Positions 16,492 to 24,417 of a stretch of DNA of 53,138 bases are shown piece after piece. A program made the position numbers and the translations under genes. The notes under the pieces were generated by a model. The model had not been told where the DNA came from and ran no database searches. It was given only the letters and a program-made list of their open reading frames with translations. The stretch comes from a virus, in IMG/VR virus record IMGVR_UViG_3300017737_001433, positions 1-53,138 of that record. The stretch is one strand, 5' to 3'. Within the stretch, counting starts at the first letter, position 1, and every line of letters begins with the position of its first letter.

Positions 16492-17465
16492 GCGGCGTTT
16501 GCTTCTGGAGCATCGTCCTCCCAACCCCAATCACCTTCCATACCGTTAACGGAATACTCAGTGACTCGTTTCTCAAAAAAGTTATCATGGGACGCACCAT
16601 TCAATACCCAGTCCAACCACGGTAGTGGATTGTCCTTGACACCGAACTTAGGCTTCATACCTAGTTGCAGTAGTCTACGATCTGCAATGTGACGGATGTA
16701 TTGCTTGACATCTGCCTCGGACAGACCTTCGATATCTCCAGACTTATATGCCAATGTGATGAATCGGTCTTCTAACTTCACGGCATTCCTAGCCATCTGG
16801 TAGATCTTAGACTTTAACTCATCGTTGACGATACGTGGATGTTCTTCACAGAACTCACGGAACAGTTTAGCGTTCCCCTGTACGTGCAGTGTCTCATCAC
16901 GGATAGACCACTCTACAATCGTACCCATACCCTTCATCTTACCGAACCTCTGGAAGTTCAGCAACATCACAAAGGATGCGAACAGGGACATACCCTCATT
17001 GAATACAGACTGTGCAAGTACCAAGGCAAGACCGTTCAGAGAATGAATATCACCCTCTTTCATGAAGTCAATCTTGTCTGCCATCTCCTTATATTCCATA
17101 AATGCAGAGTGTTCTTCATCTGGTAAACCTAGAGTGTCATTCAACAATGCATAAGCACGTTGGTGTACACCTTCACGGTTTGCAAATGAGGACAACATGT
17201 TACGGACTTCGTTGTTTTTGAAACGAGGTATCAACAACTCATGATAGTTCTCACCGACCTGTACATCAGACTGGGTGAACAGCCTCAGTACTTGGGTGAT
17301 AAACTCTTTCTCGTCTTCGTTTAGTTTTGTTCTCCAGTCTTGGATATCCTCAGACAGTTCTGCCTCATCCTCAACCCAGTGAACCTCTTCGTGTTTCTTT
17401 ACAAGTTCAACCGCCCAAGGATATTGGAACGGTTTATACGTTTTACTAAATTCTAGTAGTGCCAT
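16488..17465 (-). CDS. nrdB: Ribonucleotide reductase class Ia small subunit NrdB
   Basis: A 325-residue R2 protein. Diiron and radical residues are visible in FTQSDVQ, NREGVHQRAYA (Glu, His and the radical Tyr in E-x2-H-x3-Y) and SIRDETLH. It supplies the tyrosyl radical to NrdA for making dNTPs. It is 8 nt downstream of nrdA and its stop overlaps the zinc-ribbon gene. The C-terminal tail ends DDAPEANAA, the part that would dock to NrdA. Confidence 0.95.
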   Translation of the reverse strand: MALLEFSKTYKPFQYPWAVELVKKHEEVHWVEDEAELSEDIQDWRTKLNEDEKEFITQVLRLFTQSDVQVGENYHELLIPRFKNNEVRNMLSSFANREGVHQRAYALLNDTLGLPDEEHSAFMEYKEMADKIDFMKEGDIHSLNGLALVLAQSVFNEGMSLFASFVMLLNFQRFGKMKGMGTIVEWSIRDETLHVQGNAKLFREFCEEHPRIVNDELKSKIYQMARNAVKLEDRFITLAYKSGDIEGLSEADVKQYIRHIADRRLLQLGMKPKFGVKDNPLPWLDWVLNGASHDNFFEKRVTEYSVNGMEGDWGWEDDAPEANAA

Positions 17466-17473
17466 CTATTTTT

Positions 17474-19459
17474 TTATCCTTCACAGGCAATGCATTCATC
17501 ACCCTCTTGAGTTTCATGGTTCTCGTTCAAATGCGCCATCAAATCATCCCAACCACCAACATACTCACCTTCTAGGTAGATTTGTGGTACGGTCTTGACT
17601 TTACGACCTGTGACTTCGGCAGCAGACTTTCCGATTTCTTTTAGGTCAATATAGTCAAAGGGGATTCCTCTCAATGTCAACTCTTCTTTTGCCATAGCGC
17701 AGTATGGACAATCGTCTTTTCCGTATACTATAGTACGCATATCACCCGCAAGTGCAATACGTTCTACCTTCTCGGATACATTCTCTGCTCTTTGTTTTGC
17801 TTCTGTACGCAAGTAATACAGACCCTTGAGTCCGTCCTTCCATGCTCTCAGATGCACTTGGTTTACATAAGACTTCTCGGCTCCAGCAGGGAAAAATAGA
17901 TTCACCGACTGACCTTGACAGATAAATGGTTGACGTTCTGCTGCGTGTGTAACCACCCAGTTTTGGTCAAGTTCATCTGCTGTCTTAAAGATTGCCTTCT
18001 CTCCTTCAGTAAAGAAGGGAAGGTGTTGTACCGAACCTTTCTTGGTAATGATTGATGTCCAAGTAGATTCGTTGTTTTCACCCTTCTCATTTAAGAGTTG
18101 AGTAAGGTATTTATTCTTTACGAGGAACGAACCAGCGCGTGTCCTATGTGTGTACGCATTTGCCTTCAAAGGTTCGATAGATGGACTCGTTGATAGGATT
18201 ACACCACTTGAGGCATTTGGCGCAATCGCAAGAAGATGGGAGTTCCTTCGTCCATATCCCTCTCCATCTGGATACTCTCCTCTTTCCAAGGCAAGCAAGA
18301 TGGTCTCGTCTTCTGCTTCGGATTTGATTCGTTCAAAGACTGTTCTGTTGATTTCTCTTGCTGCTTCGGATTCCCACGCAACACCGTGCTTTTGCAATAG
18401 GGAATGAAATCCCATGGCTCCAAGACCAATGCTTCGTTCACGTTCAGCAGAGTACTTGGCTCTGGTAATAGTGTTGGGTGCTTCATCGATGAAGAACTGC
18501 AAGACATTGTCAAGCATACGAACAAGGTCACGGATAATAGTAGTATCTTTCCATTCATCATAATATTCCAAGTTTAGGGAGGATAGACAGCACACTGCCG
18601 TTCTATCCTCGGAGGTTGGTAGGTGTATTTCGTTACATAGATTAGATCCGTGGATCTTCAGTCCACGATCTTTCAATGGTGTTGGTAGGTCTGCGTTTGC
18701 GGTATCAATAAAGTTCAGGTATGGTTCACCTGTACGGAATCGGATCTCAAGGATACGCTCCCATAGTTTACGTGCATTGATAGTTTCTTTTACCGAATCA
18801 TCTTTTGGATCGCGTAATCCAAACTCGGCATTCGCATGAACCGCCTCCATGAACTCATCGGTGATATTGATTGCGTTATGTAGGTTCAATGCCTTGCGTT
18901 GTACATCACCCGTAGGGATACGCATATTCATAAACTCAACGATGTCAGGGTGGTGGATATCCATGTACGCAGCGTAGGAACCCTTACGAGTCTTACCCTG
19001 ACGATACGCAATCATGTCTGCGTCTACTGTGTGTAGGAAGGGCATAGGGCCCGGCGCGATATCTGATACCGTTCTTACATCAGACCAATGACCACCGACA
19101 CCACCACCATACACAGACAACCATCTGAGTTCTGATGAGTGTCCGATTAGACCTTCGAGGGTGTCAGGTACATAGGTGAGGAAGCAAGAGATGGGCATCC
19201 CTTTGTCTGCTTTGGTACCATTGGGTGCATTAGAAAGAACCGGACTCGCGAACATGAACCACTTATTGGACACATAGTCATAGAGACGTTGTGCCAATTC
19301 ATCATCCATCTCGTTTCGATACTTAGACCATGCTTCTGATGCCCGTTTGAAACCCTCTTGGGGACTCTTCTCATAATCACGTAAATAAAAGTCTTTTAAC
19401 ATTCCCACTGCGTATTCAGCGAGGAGACTATCTTTCTTCTTATCAATTTTTACGGGCAT
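17474..19459 (-). CDS. nrdA: Ribonucleotide reductase NrdA with inserted glutaredoxin domain
   Basis: A 661-residue R1 subunit without the usual N-terminal ATP-cone. Active-site cysteines are present in ISCFL, SNLCNEI and TAVCCLSSLN. Near residue 584 a glutaredoxin domain starts with CPYC and continues to VPQIYLEGEYVGG. The protein then ends in a redox tail with C-x2-C (Cys656, Cys659). The glutaredoxin is therefore inserted between the R1 core and its own C-terminal dithiol tail, an arrangement that would let it re-reduce the tail in cis. Loss of the ATP-cone suggests weak allosteric shut-off, useful during phage replication. Confidence 0.93.
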   Translation of the reverse strand: MPVKIDKKKDSLLAEYAVGMLKDFYLRDYEKSPQEGFKRASEAWSKYRNEMDDELAQRLYDYVSNKWFMFASPVLSNAPNGTKADKGMPISCFLTYVPDTLEGLIGHSSELRWLSVYGGGVGGHWSDVRTVSDIAPGPMPFLHTVDADMIAYRQGKTRKGSYAAYMDIHHPDIVEFMNMRIPTGDVQRKALNLHNAINITDEFMEAVHANAEFGLRDPKDDSVKETINARKLWERILEIRFRTGEPYLNFIDTANADLPTPLKDRGLKIHGSNLCNEIHLPTSEDRTAVCCLSSLNLEYYDEWKDTTIIRDLVRMLDNVLQFFIDEAPNTITRAKYSAERERSIGLGAMGFHSLLQKHGVAWESEAAREINRTVFERIKSEAEDETILLALERGEYPDGEGYGRRNSHLLAIAPNASSGVILSTSPSIEPLKANAYTHRTRAGSFLVKNKYLTQLLNEKGENNESTWTSIITKKGSVQHLPFFTEGEKAIFKTADELDQNWVVTHAAERQPFICQGQSVNLFFPAGAEKSYVNQVHLRAWKDGLKGLYYLRTEAKQRAENVSEKVERIALAGDMRTIVYGKDDCPYCAMAKEELTLRGIPFDYIDLKEIGKSAAEVTGRKVKTVPQIYLEGEYVGGWDDLMAHLNENHETQEGDECIACEG

Positions 19460-19489
19460 TCTTTCTTTTCCATGCGTATAGTTTTTTTA

Positions 19490-19512
19490 GGGGTAATAGT
19501 ATATATCACCCC
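19490..19512 (-). other. Hairpin in the nrdA mRNA leader
   Basis: An imperfect 9-bp inverted repeat (GGGGTGATA, loop, TATTACCCC) in the nrdA 5' leader, between the promoter and the ATG. An A run follows on the coding strand, so it is not a terminator. It may protect or regulate the nrdA message. Confidence 0.5.
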
Positions 19513-19531
19513 CATAATTTTGAGATCAGGT

Positions 19532-19560
19532 ATTATACGCTATATGGGAAAGAAAGTCAA
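19532..19560 (-). promoter_or_regulatory. Sigma70-type promoter of nrdA
   Basis: -35 TTGACT (19555-19560), spacer 17, -10 TATAAT (19532-19537). The -35 overlaps the 3' end of the outer spanin gene. Leader of about 65 nt with a hairpin. Confidence 0.8.
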
Positions 19561-19952
19561 TCTTTTATTTCAGTTTCTTCCTCTTGAGGTTTTCTCTCAA
19601 TCGCACCCTCGTAGTAGGCTATGATTGCCTTCTGTTGCTCCATATATCGTCGGATCTCTCCGATGTTCAGAGCGAGGGTTTCGTATGATCTTACACTGAA
19701 GGCGTAGAATACCCACTCTTGACCATTGTCTTTTTTGTAGGTTTCTATAAATTCGTCCCAGTTCTCCTCGGTCACCACATAGATTTTGGGGTGGTTGAGA
19801 CTTACTGGTTTAGGTGCGACCTGTAGAGGAATCTTGTTCTCGACAAACTTGGTCTGGATAACAACCTCTGGTTCAGGAGGTTGTCTGCTTAGGAGTGAGC
19901 AGCCGCTAATTACTGGTAGTAGAAGCAGCGCCGCTAATAGTCTCAATTTCAT
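19557..19952 (-). CDS. Outer-membrane spanin lipoprotein (Rz1-like)
   Basis: 131 residues from ATG 19952 (MKLRLLAALLLLPVISGCSL), with an AGAAGG ribosome site about 7 nt upstream. The signal peptide ends in a lipobox with VISGC, so it is a lipoprotein. The body is proline-rich at first (RQPPEPE) and then charged. The gene starts inside the last 47 nt of the inner spanin gene in another frame, the classic Rz/Rz1 overlap. It would join the inner spanin across the periplasm to fuse the membranes at lysis. It is longer than most Rz1 proteins. Confidence 0.72.
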   Translation of the reverse strand: MKLRLLAALLLLPVISGCSLLSRQPPEPEVVIQTKFVENKIPLQVAPKPVSLNHPKIYVVTEENWDEFIETYKKDNGQEWVFYAFSVRSYETLALNIGEIRRYMEQQKAIIAYYEGAIERKPQEEETEIKD

Positions 19953-20301
19953 TCCACACCTTCTTGGTAGCATTATTGACTCTCGTTTCAATCATTCCCG
20001 GCTTCTTCAGACTAAGCAAGGTGAGGTCATGTCTTTGTAGTTTACCCCGCAGTTTGTCTGTGTAGACTTCTGCCTCCTGTAAACCTACTTGTAGTTCTTG
20101 GTTGCGTTCATTCATCTCTGTCGCAAATTCTTGCGCTTGTTCTAACGCCTTCTGATTCTCTTCTGCGACAATCTTTAACTTCACATTGTTTTCGCGTAGA
20201 GTTTCGATACGATCTTTCATATCGTTGTACTCACGATACACACCAAACACTACTGTACTCAGTAGACCAAATATAGCAATGAACACATAGACCTTAATCA
20301 T
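19906..20301 (-). CDS. Inner-membrane spanin (Rz-like)
   Basis: 131 residues from ATG 20301 (MIKVYVFIAIFGLLSTVVFG), an N-terminal signal anchor followed by a long coiled coil (residues 25-95, rich in Glu, Gln and Leu) facing the periplasm. Size, topology and the nested lipoprotein gene match type II inner spanins. Its ATG overlaps the end of the holin-like gene. Confidence 0.75.
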   Translation of the reverse strand: MIKVYVFIAIFGLLSTVVFGVYREYNDMKDRIETLRENNVKLKIVAEENQKALEQAQEFATEMNERNQELQVGLQEAEVYTDKLRGKLQRHDLTLLSLKKPGMIETRVNNATKKVWNEIETISGAASTTSN

Positions 20302-20461
20302 TATCTTCTTTCTTGTAGATAGTCCAACCACCATATGCGATAGCAGCATAGGCGGCAATAGAAGCGAAAGGTTTGAACACTAGGAAGATAACTCCCGCAG
20401 CGATAAGAACCACACCATCAAGTGAGGTTCGTTCTTTGAGTCTTGCTTTGATAAAGTCCAT
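20294..20461 (-). CDS. Holin-like small membrane protein, 55 aa
   Basis: A 55-residue frame starting MDFIKARLKERTSLDGVVLI. A hydrophobic stretch runs from about residue 15 to 45 (AAGVIFLVF, then ASIAAYAAIAYGGW), enough for one or two membrane helices, and the tail is charged. It lies directly before the spanin pair and has a TAATG overlap with the barrel-like gene. Size and position fit a holin or antiholin; function is inferred only. Confidence 0.65.
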   Translation of the reverse strand: MDFIKARLKERTSLDGVVLIAAGVIFLVFKPFASIAAYAAIAYGGWTIYKKEDND

Positions 20462-20772
20462 TAGAAGGTATACCTTATTTCAGTTTCTAGTTTTGATTTT
20501 GGCACCGAACCATCAGCATCCTTGGTTTCAAGTTTGCCTTTGAAAGTAAACTTATCTTTCTTAAACTTGTATCCACTCTCCCAACTGTACCCATCGGTCA
20601 TAGGGCCCGCTTCAAGATATAAGTTATTGTCGGCCTTATACCCAAAACGAAGATGCTGCGTGTTTTTATCAAACTTCCAGTCTTTGTGTTGATGTTCATG
20701 CTTGTACTCTATGTACGGGTTTGCATGAGACATCATGGGTGCAAGTATAATCAATCCTAATAGTTTTTTCAA
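20461..20772 (-). CDS. Secreted beta-barrel-like protein (TTG start)
   Basis: 103 residues with a TTG start at 20772 that overlaps the upstream TGA stop (TTGA) and has AAAGG 4 nt before it. The first residues, MKKLLGLIILAPMMSHA, form a clean signal peptide. The mature part has alternating strands ending in ETEIRYTF, with a terminal phenylalanine as in outer-membrane barrels. With only about eight short strands it would be a small barrel or periplasmic sheet. It is placed between DUF1353 and the holin-like gene, so a role in lysis or superinfection is possible. Confidence 0.55.
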   Translation of the reverse strand: MKKLLGLIILAPMMSHANPYIEYKHEHQHKDWKFDKNTQHLRFGYKADNNLYLEAGPMTDGYSWESGYKFKKDKFTFKGKLETKDADGSVPKSKLETEIRYTF

Positions 20773-21353
20773 AGTGCCTTTGCTCCCACTTTTCTGTGTC
20801 CATTCCATGCAACAAACCCACCGATGCGTAGTGCCCAGTATGCCAGTTTGTTCAGGAAGTGAAATCCATTCTGCTCAATACCGATGTCACGGAACAGTGC
20901 ATCCGCCTCTTTCTGTGTCATGGGGTCTGTTGTACTCTTCTTACCCTTCTTGAGTAGGACAGTGTACTTATAGACATAGTCATGAACCAGACCACCTACG
21001 AGTAGTACACCAGTCGGTGATAACCATGAAGCAAGGAACTTAGGAACAGAGGCACCGTCAAAGACGAACCCCTTGGGGATGACATACTTCTCACCGTCTA
21101 GAGAGAAGTTCCAGTCTTTGGCAATCTCCCATGTGCGTACACCCAGAAGCCACATCTTGATCGCACCCCAGAACCCTTTACCTGCCGTTTCGATTGTAAT
21201 GGGTCTCATGTGAGGCATCTCATTAAACTCTAGACCAACTAGTGGTTCATCCTGATCAACACCGAATAGGTTAATGATCCATCCTATGATGATCAACACA
21301 CCTGCGAGGGTGAACTGCCACCATGTCATCAATTGGTCTATAATGAATTCCAT
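20769..21353 (-). CDS. Membrane-anchored DUF1353 protein
   Basis: A 194-residue protein with one N-terminal membrane segment (WWQFTLAGVLIIIGWIINLF). The DUF1353 core follows: GFVFDGASVPKFLASW, then GLVHDYVYKYTVL and a C-terminal LAYWALRIGG stretch. DUF1353 is common in phages near lysis genes and its function is not known. It overlaps the TTG start of the next gene. Confidence 0.78.
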   Translation of the reverse strand: MEFIIDQLMTWWQFTLAGVLIIIGWIINLFGVDQDEPLVGLEFNEMPHMRPITIETAGKGFWGAIKMWLLGVRTWEIAKDWNFSLDGEKYVIPKGFVFDGASVPKFLASWLSPTGVLLVGGLVHDYVYKYTVLLKKGKKSTTDPMTQKEADALFRDIGIEQNGFHFLNKLAYWALRIGGFVAWNGHRKVGAKAL

Positions 21354-21539
21354 CTACTTACTCCAGTATTTCCTTGATTCTTCTTGTTTACTTATAAAAC
21401 GTTTCAAGACATCTGGTCTATTGTCACGTTTCTTTTTCTTCTTGCCAAGATATACTGGTACGGTTTCACTATCGTCTCCTGCCCCAGCGACTGCACCTGT
21501 GGCAGTCATTTCTTCAGTGAATTGCTTGAATCCCTTCAT
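21354..21539 (-). CDS. Small late protein with capsid-targeting-like N-terminus
   Basis: 61 residues from ATG 21539 (MKGFKQFTEEMTATGAVAG), in an ATGA overlap with the upstream gene. The MK-x-F-x-x-F-T-E opening resembles T4 capsid-targeting peptides (MKTYQEFIAEA type). A middle Ala/Gly linker and a basic GKKKKKRDNRP part follow. Possibly packaged in the head, or a scaffold-linked structural protein. Confidence 0.55.
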   Translation of the reverse strand: MKGFKQFTEEMTATGAVAGAGDDSETVPVYLGKKKKKRDNRPDVLKRFISKQEESRKYWSK

Positions 21540-22135
21540 CGCGTAATCTCTCCTGATGAGAAGTAAACCCACTGCTTAGAGTTTAGGTGCATTCCCTTGT
21601 ATATATCGATACCTAAAACTTCATGAACTGGACTTGAGTCACTTTCAAAAACTCGTACCCTGTCATCTTTCTTCACTATGTCTTCACAGTCTATAGTGAT
21701 GGTATCGTGTTTGAATCGATAGACGCCTGGCCCTAGTTGTTTGTCTTCCAACATAAACCATTGAGAGTCTTCTGCGAGTACATCAAGGATGTCTATGCCT
21801 GTCTCTTTGTGGATCTGCATGAGTTTAGAATTTGATAGTTGACCATTCTCTTTGATCAGTGCGAGTGCTGCACCATACCTAGCGACTACGGACTGTCCGC
21901 CAGGCACCTTTGCCATGAGTCGTTTGAGGTTGAATACCAGACGGTGGAATGGGGTATAATGGCTGCGATATGCATCACGGTCATCAGTACTATTCGTATT
22001 GAAGTCCTTGCGTTTCTTCCCGTCTTCATCTACAATACCGGCCTTGTATGCTTCAGTGTCCGTAAACGGAGTCACTAACAGTTTCAAGAACCGGATTGTA
22101 TAGACGAGGTCTGCTGCTGATTTGAGTAATCCCAT
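21536..22135 (-). CDS. Conserved late phage protein
   Basis: A 199-residue protein with LLVTPFTDTEAYKAGIVDED near the N-terminus and FHRLVFNLKRLMAKVPGG in the middle. The pattern is widely shared among T4-like marine phages without known function. It has no signal peptide. A perfect TATAAATA lies exactly 5 nt before its ATG, predicting a leaderless late transcript. Confidence 0.62.
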   Translation of the reverse strand: MGLLKSAADLVYTIRFLKLLVTPFTDTEAYKAGIVDEDGKKRKDFNTNSTDDRDAYRSHYTPFHRLVFNLKRLMAKVPGGQSVVARYGAALALIKENGQLSNSKLMQIHKETGIDILDVLAEDSQWFMLEDKQLGPGVYRFKHDTITIDCEDIVKKDDRVRVFESDSSPVHEVLGIDIYKGMHLNSKQWVYFSSGEITR

Positions 22136-22140
22136 AAGTC

Positions 22141-22148
22141 TATTTATA
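22141..22148 (-). promoter_or_regulatory. Late promoter TATAAATA 5 nt before ATG
   Basis: Exact TATAAATA, then GACTT, then the ATG at 22135. With the T4 late start point this puts +1 at the A of the ATG. Confidence 0.75.
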
Positions 22149-22512
22149 CATTTTTTATTTCACGCAAGCGTTCAACTACCAAACTATCCATCTCAATATT
22201 GGTATATTCGGTGTTCTTGATTGCGTTAAGGAATATTAGAAAGGGTTTCAATGTGCCCCAGTGTTCAAGTTCGATCTTGAGTTCAAGGATGTTTAGTCCT
22301 GCCTCGTAACCGAACACATTAAATATTACGATAAGATGATTAAGAATAAGACGGTCTGATAGTACACCAGTATCTCTGTAACGATTAAATAACCTCTTTA
22401 TGTACTTAAATTTCTTCAGATCTTCATAAAACTCTTCACTATCAATACATCTAGGATTATGATAGTTTTGAGCGGCATATACCGTTACATTATCTTTGGT
22501 GAGTTTCATCAT
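22144..22512 (-). CDS. Conserved late phage protein (DUF7207-like)
   Basis: A 122-residue helical protein. The openings MMKLTKDNVTVYAAQNYHNP and ILNHLIVIFNVFG resemble a family common in T4-like marine phages (DUF7207, from memory). Function unknown; it may be a head or neck accessory. A TATAAGTA box lies 5 nt before the first ATG. Confidence 0.6.
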   Translation of the reverse strand: MMKLTKDNVTVYAAQNYHNPRCIDSEEFYEDLKKFKYIKRLFNRYRDTGVLSDRLILNHLIVIFNVFGYEAGLNILELKIELEHWGTLKPFLIFLNAIKNTEYTNIEMDSLVVERLREIKNV

Positions 22513-22517
22513 ATAAC

Positions 22518-22525
22518 TACTTATA
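22518..22525 (-). promoter_or_regulatory. Late-type promoter TATAAGTA 5 nt before ATG
   Basis: TATAAGTA, then GTTAT, then ATG (22512). One mismatch to the late consensus, with the same 5-nt geometry as at 22141. Confidence 0.6.
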
Positions 22526-22534
22526 TGATTTTAT

Positions 22535-22550
22535 GCCCTCTCACGAGGGC
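22535..22550 (-). terminator. Hairpin with GNRA-type loop after the 22557 gene
   Basis: A 6-bp GCCCTC-GTGA-GAGGGC stem on the minus strand, closed by a GTGA (GNRA) tetraloop, begins 6 nt after the stop of the 22557 gene. It is followed by ATAAAATC rather than a T run, so it may be a weak terminator or a processing/stability hairpin. A late promoter begins 9 nt further on. Confidence 0.5.
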
Positions 22551-22556
22551 AAAAGG

Positions 22557-22865
22557 TTAACTCAATCCAATGATTGTCTTAGTTTTTTCTACGAGAGTCT
22601 GTTTACTTTCACGACGATCTAGTTCAACACCGTGTTGGCGACCAAGTGCTTCAAGTTCTGTCTTCGTCATCTCATCAAGTGACTTGTTACCCACGGGGGC
22701 TTCGGTCAACATCTGAGGAGCAGGCGCAGGGGCACTTCCGTGGAACTCTGCAATTTGGTCTGGAGTGAATCCACCAGACTTGTATAATTCACCAGTCTGT
22801 GGGTCTTCCCAACCATTTGCAGTTGGAACTGCGTTTTCGCACCATGCGGGAGCTTTAATTGTCAT
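22557..22865 (-). CDS. Late virion-associated protein with HeH/LEM-like C-terminus
   Basis: 102 residues. The N-terminus (APAWCENAVPT, GWEDPQTGELYKSGG) looks like a small structural module found in marine phages. Residues 68-100 (MTKTELEALGRQHGVELDR, then RESKQTLVEK) match a HeH/LEM-type helix-extension-helix, a DNA or protein binding fold. A proline/alanine linker joins the parts. It may link DNA to the capsid. Confidence 0.6.
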   Translation of the reverse strand: MTIKAPAWCENAVPTANGWEDPQTGELYKSGGFTPDQIAEFHGSAPAPAPQMLTEAPVGNKSLDEMTKTELEALGRQHGVELDRRESKQTLVEKTKTIIGLS

Positions 22866-22880
22866 AACATTTACCTTCTA

Positions 22881-23141
22881 TTAATATGAGAATCCGACTG
22901 CAACACCAAGTACACCAGCGTTTGCAGCGAATATTTTATCGGTAGGTGATTTCTTTACTACCTCTGATGCACCAGCAGCCAAAGTGAAAGTACCTATATC
23001 AGTACCTCCAGCTTCTTCTAGGGTCACTAAGTGAGCGGATGTGTGAGTATTAATCAACCTAACTGCCGAGGCTGCACCAAAAGTGGATGCAGCACCGCTA
23101 GTAGTACCACACGCTGCCTGTGTTCCTTCAAGTATGATCAT
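22881..23141 (-). CDS. Small virion protein, beta-rich
   Basis: 86 residues from ATG 23141, with GGAG 7 nt upstream and a TAATG overlap with the preceding gene. It is rich in Gly, Ala, Thr and Val (GTTSGAASTFGAASAVRL), followed by TFTLAAGASEVVKKSPTDK. The composition and strand pattern fit a small head-decoration or fibre-like structural protein, a family known in marine myoviruses. No catalytic motif. Confidence 0.55.
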   Translation of the reverse strand: MIILEGTQAACGTTSGAASTFGAASAVRLINTHTSAHLVTLEEAGGTDIGTFTLAAGASEVVKKSPTDKIFAANAGVLGVAVGFSY

Positions 23142-24121
23142 TAACAATCTCCTCGACGTTTTGCCATTCTTTCTAAGAATGCCTTTGCTTCTCTGGTACG
23201 AGCATCATATGCTTTCTTTTCTTTCTCGGTGTCACGCTTCATATCACCAGCAAGTTGAGCACGTGCCATATCAACAAGAGATACAGAACCACTCTGAGTT
23301 GCAGGGTCTACTACCATTGCTTTCTCTTCAATGGTCTCAACATCACACTCACCGCAGCAATCTTCGGTACCACAATTCTCGTGATCTTCCTTTACAGGTG
23401 CTTCTGTTGATTTGACAACATTAGTGTCACCCGCAGCATTGTCCTGTGGACGCTTACCAGACTTTGCCTTAGTTGCTTGTCCAGCCTTGGTTGCAGTCTC
23501 AGGATTTTTTGTACCATCTTCGGTCTCAGACTTATGCTTGTCGGCAAACTCTTTAGACTTAGGAGATTCCTTGTCCATGATACCTTCAGGTTTGGTAGCA
23601 CCTTTAGTCTCTTTGCGTTCACCCAGAATGTTCTCAAACATATTCAGAAGTTCTTCGGTTGCTTCACCGATCTTAGAAATCTCTGCGGTCTTGGCATTAG
23701 ATGCAACTTTCTTCTTGTCATCCTTCTTACCAGCAACCTTGGGTGCTTCTTCTTCTTCGCCACCCTCGTCCTCTTCTTCTTCTTTCACAGAGTACTTCTT
23801 ACCAGCAACTACGAACTCGTCTTCACCCTTTTCTTTAGCAGCATTGAGTGCTTTAGTGAATGCGTTACCTTCTTCTTTTTCTTTATTCTTTGCGGGTTTC
23901 TTACCACCATCGATGGCATCATCGGTAGCAGCACGGCGCTTGTGTAAATACTCGTCCGAGGAATCTACATCGCCGTCATTGTCGATGTCCTTGTCCTTAC
24001 GATCTTTGAACTTCTTGTCGTTCGCTTTATCGTCAACAGGATCTAGTTTTTTCTCACTAAGATTAGCATTCACCACGGAGGCCCATGCAGCACCTAGTTT
24101 TTGGATATCAGATGTTTTCAT
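23141..24121 (-). CDS. Acidic late structural protein with EF-hand loop
   Basis: 326 residues from ATG 24121 (MKTSDIQKLGAAWASVVNAN), with GGAGA 6 nt upstream. A calcium-type loop DKDIDNDGDVDSSDEYLHKR sits near residue 45. Long stretches are Lys/Glu/Ala-rich and disordered, including runs of Glu. A cysteine cluster, NCGTEDCCGECD, lies near residue 255. Proteins of this layout in cyanophages are found in virions or prohead cores. It may act as a scaffold or internal head protein. Confidence 0.6.
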   Translation of the reverse strand: MKTSDIQKLGAAWASVVNANLSEKKLDPVDDKANDKKFKDRKDKDIDNDGDVDSSDEYLHKRRAATDDAIDGGKKPAKNKEKEEGNAFTKALNAAKEKGEDEFVVAGKKYSVKEEEEDEGGEEEEAPKVAGKKDDKKKVASNAKTAEISKIGEATEELLNMFENILGERKETKGATKPEGIMDKESPKSKEFADKHKSETEDGTKNPETATKAGQATKAKSGKRPQDNAAGDTNVVKSTEAPVKEDHENCGTEDCCGECDVETIEEKAMVVDPATQSGSVSLVDMARAQLAGDMKRDTEKEKKAYDARTREAKAFLERMAKRRGDC

Positions 24122-24132
24122 TTTGTCTCCGT

Positions 24133-24417
24133 TCACATCCAGAAGTATTTGACTATACCAGCAATAACTGCTACAGATATAGCGTATACTACTTTATTAA
24201 TGATGGCAACCGTTCTCGCGTTGTCATCTACCTTTTTCTCTATGTCATCCAACTTGGCGGAGAACTTGTTCATCCGATCAAAGTTATTGTGGTTATTCTT
24301 TTCTATGGCAATCAACTTTTCTTCTGCACGAGCAAGACTAATCATTGCTTCAGATAGTCTATCTATCTTCTCTTCAATACGATCTAGTCGTTGCGTCTGT
24401 GTACCTGATTCAGCCAT
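24133..24417 (-). CDS. Coiled-coil protein with C-terminal membrane anchor
   Basis: A 94-residue protein with a long amphipathic coiled coil (LDRIEEKIDRLSEAMISLA) and one C-terminal membrane segment (TVAIINKVVYAISVAVIAG). The layout matches small tail-anchored phage proteins. A late promoter lies 120 nt upstream inside the preceding gene. Confidence 0.6.
   Translation of the reverse strand: MAESGTQTQRLDRIEEKIDRLSEAMISLARAEEKLIAIEKNNHNNFDRMNKFSAKLDDIEKKVDDNARTVAIINKVVYAISVAVIAGIVKYFWM

Noticed and set aside
23700-23830. Glu/Lys-rich low-complexity tract as a sequencing artefact or repeat array
   Set aside because: Frame is maintained and acidic disordered regions are usual for prohead core-like proteins.
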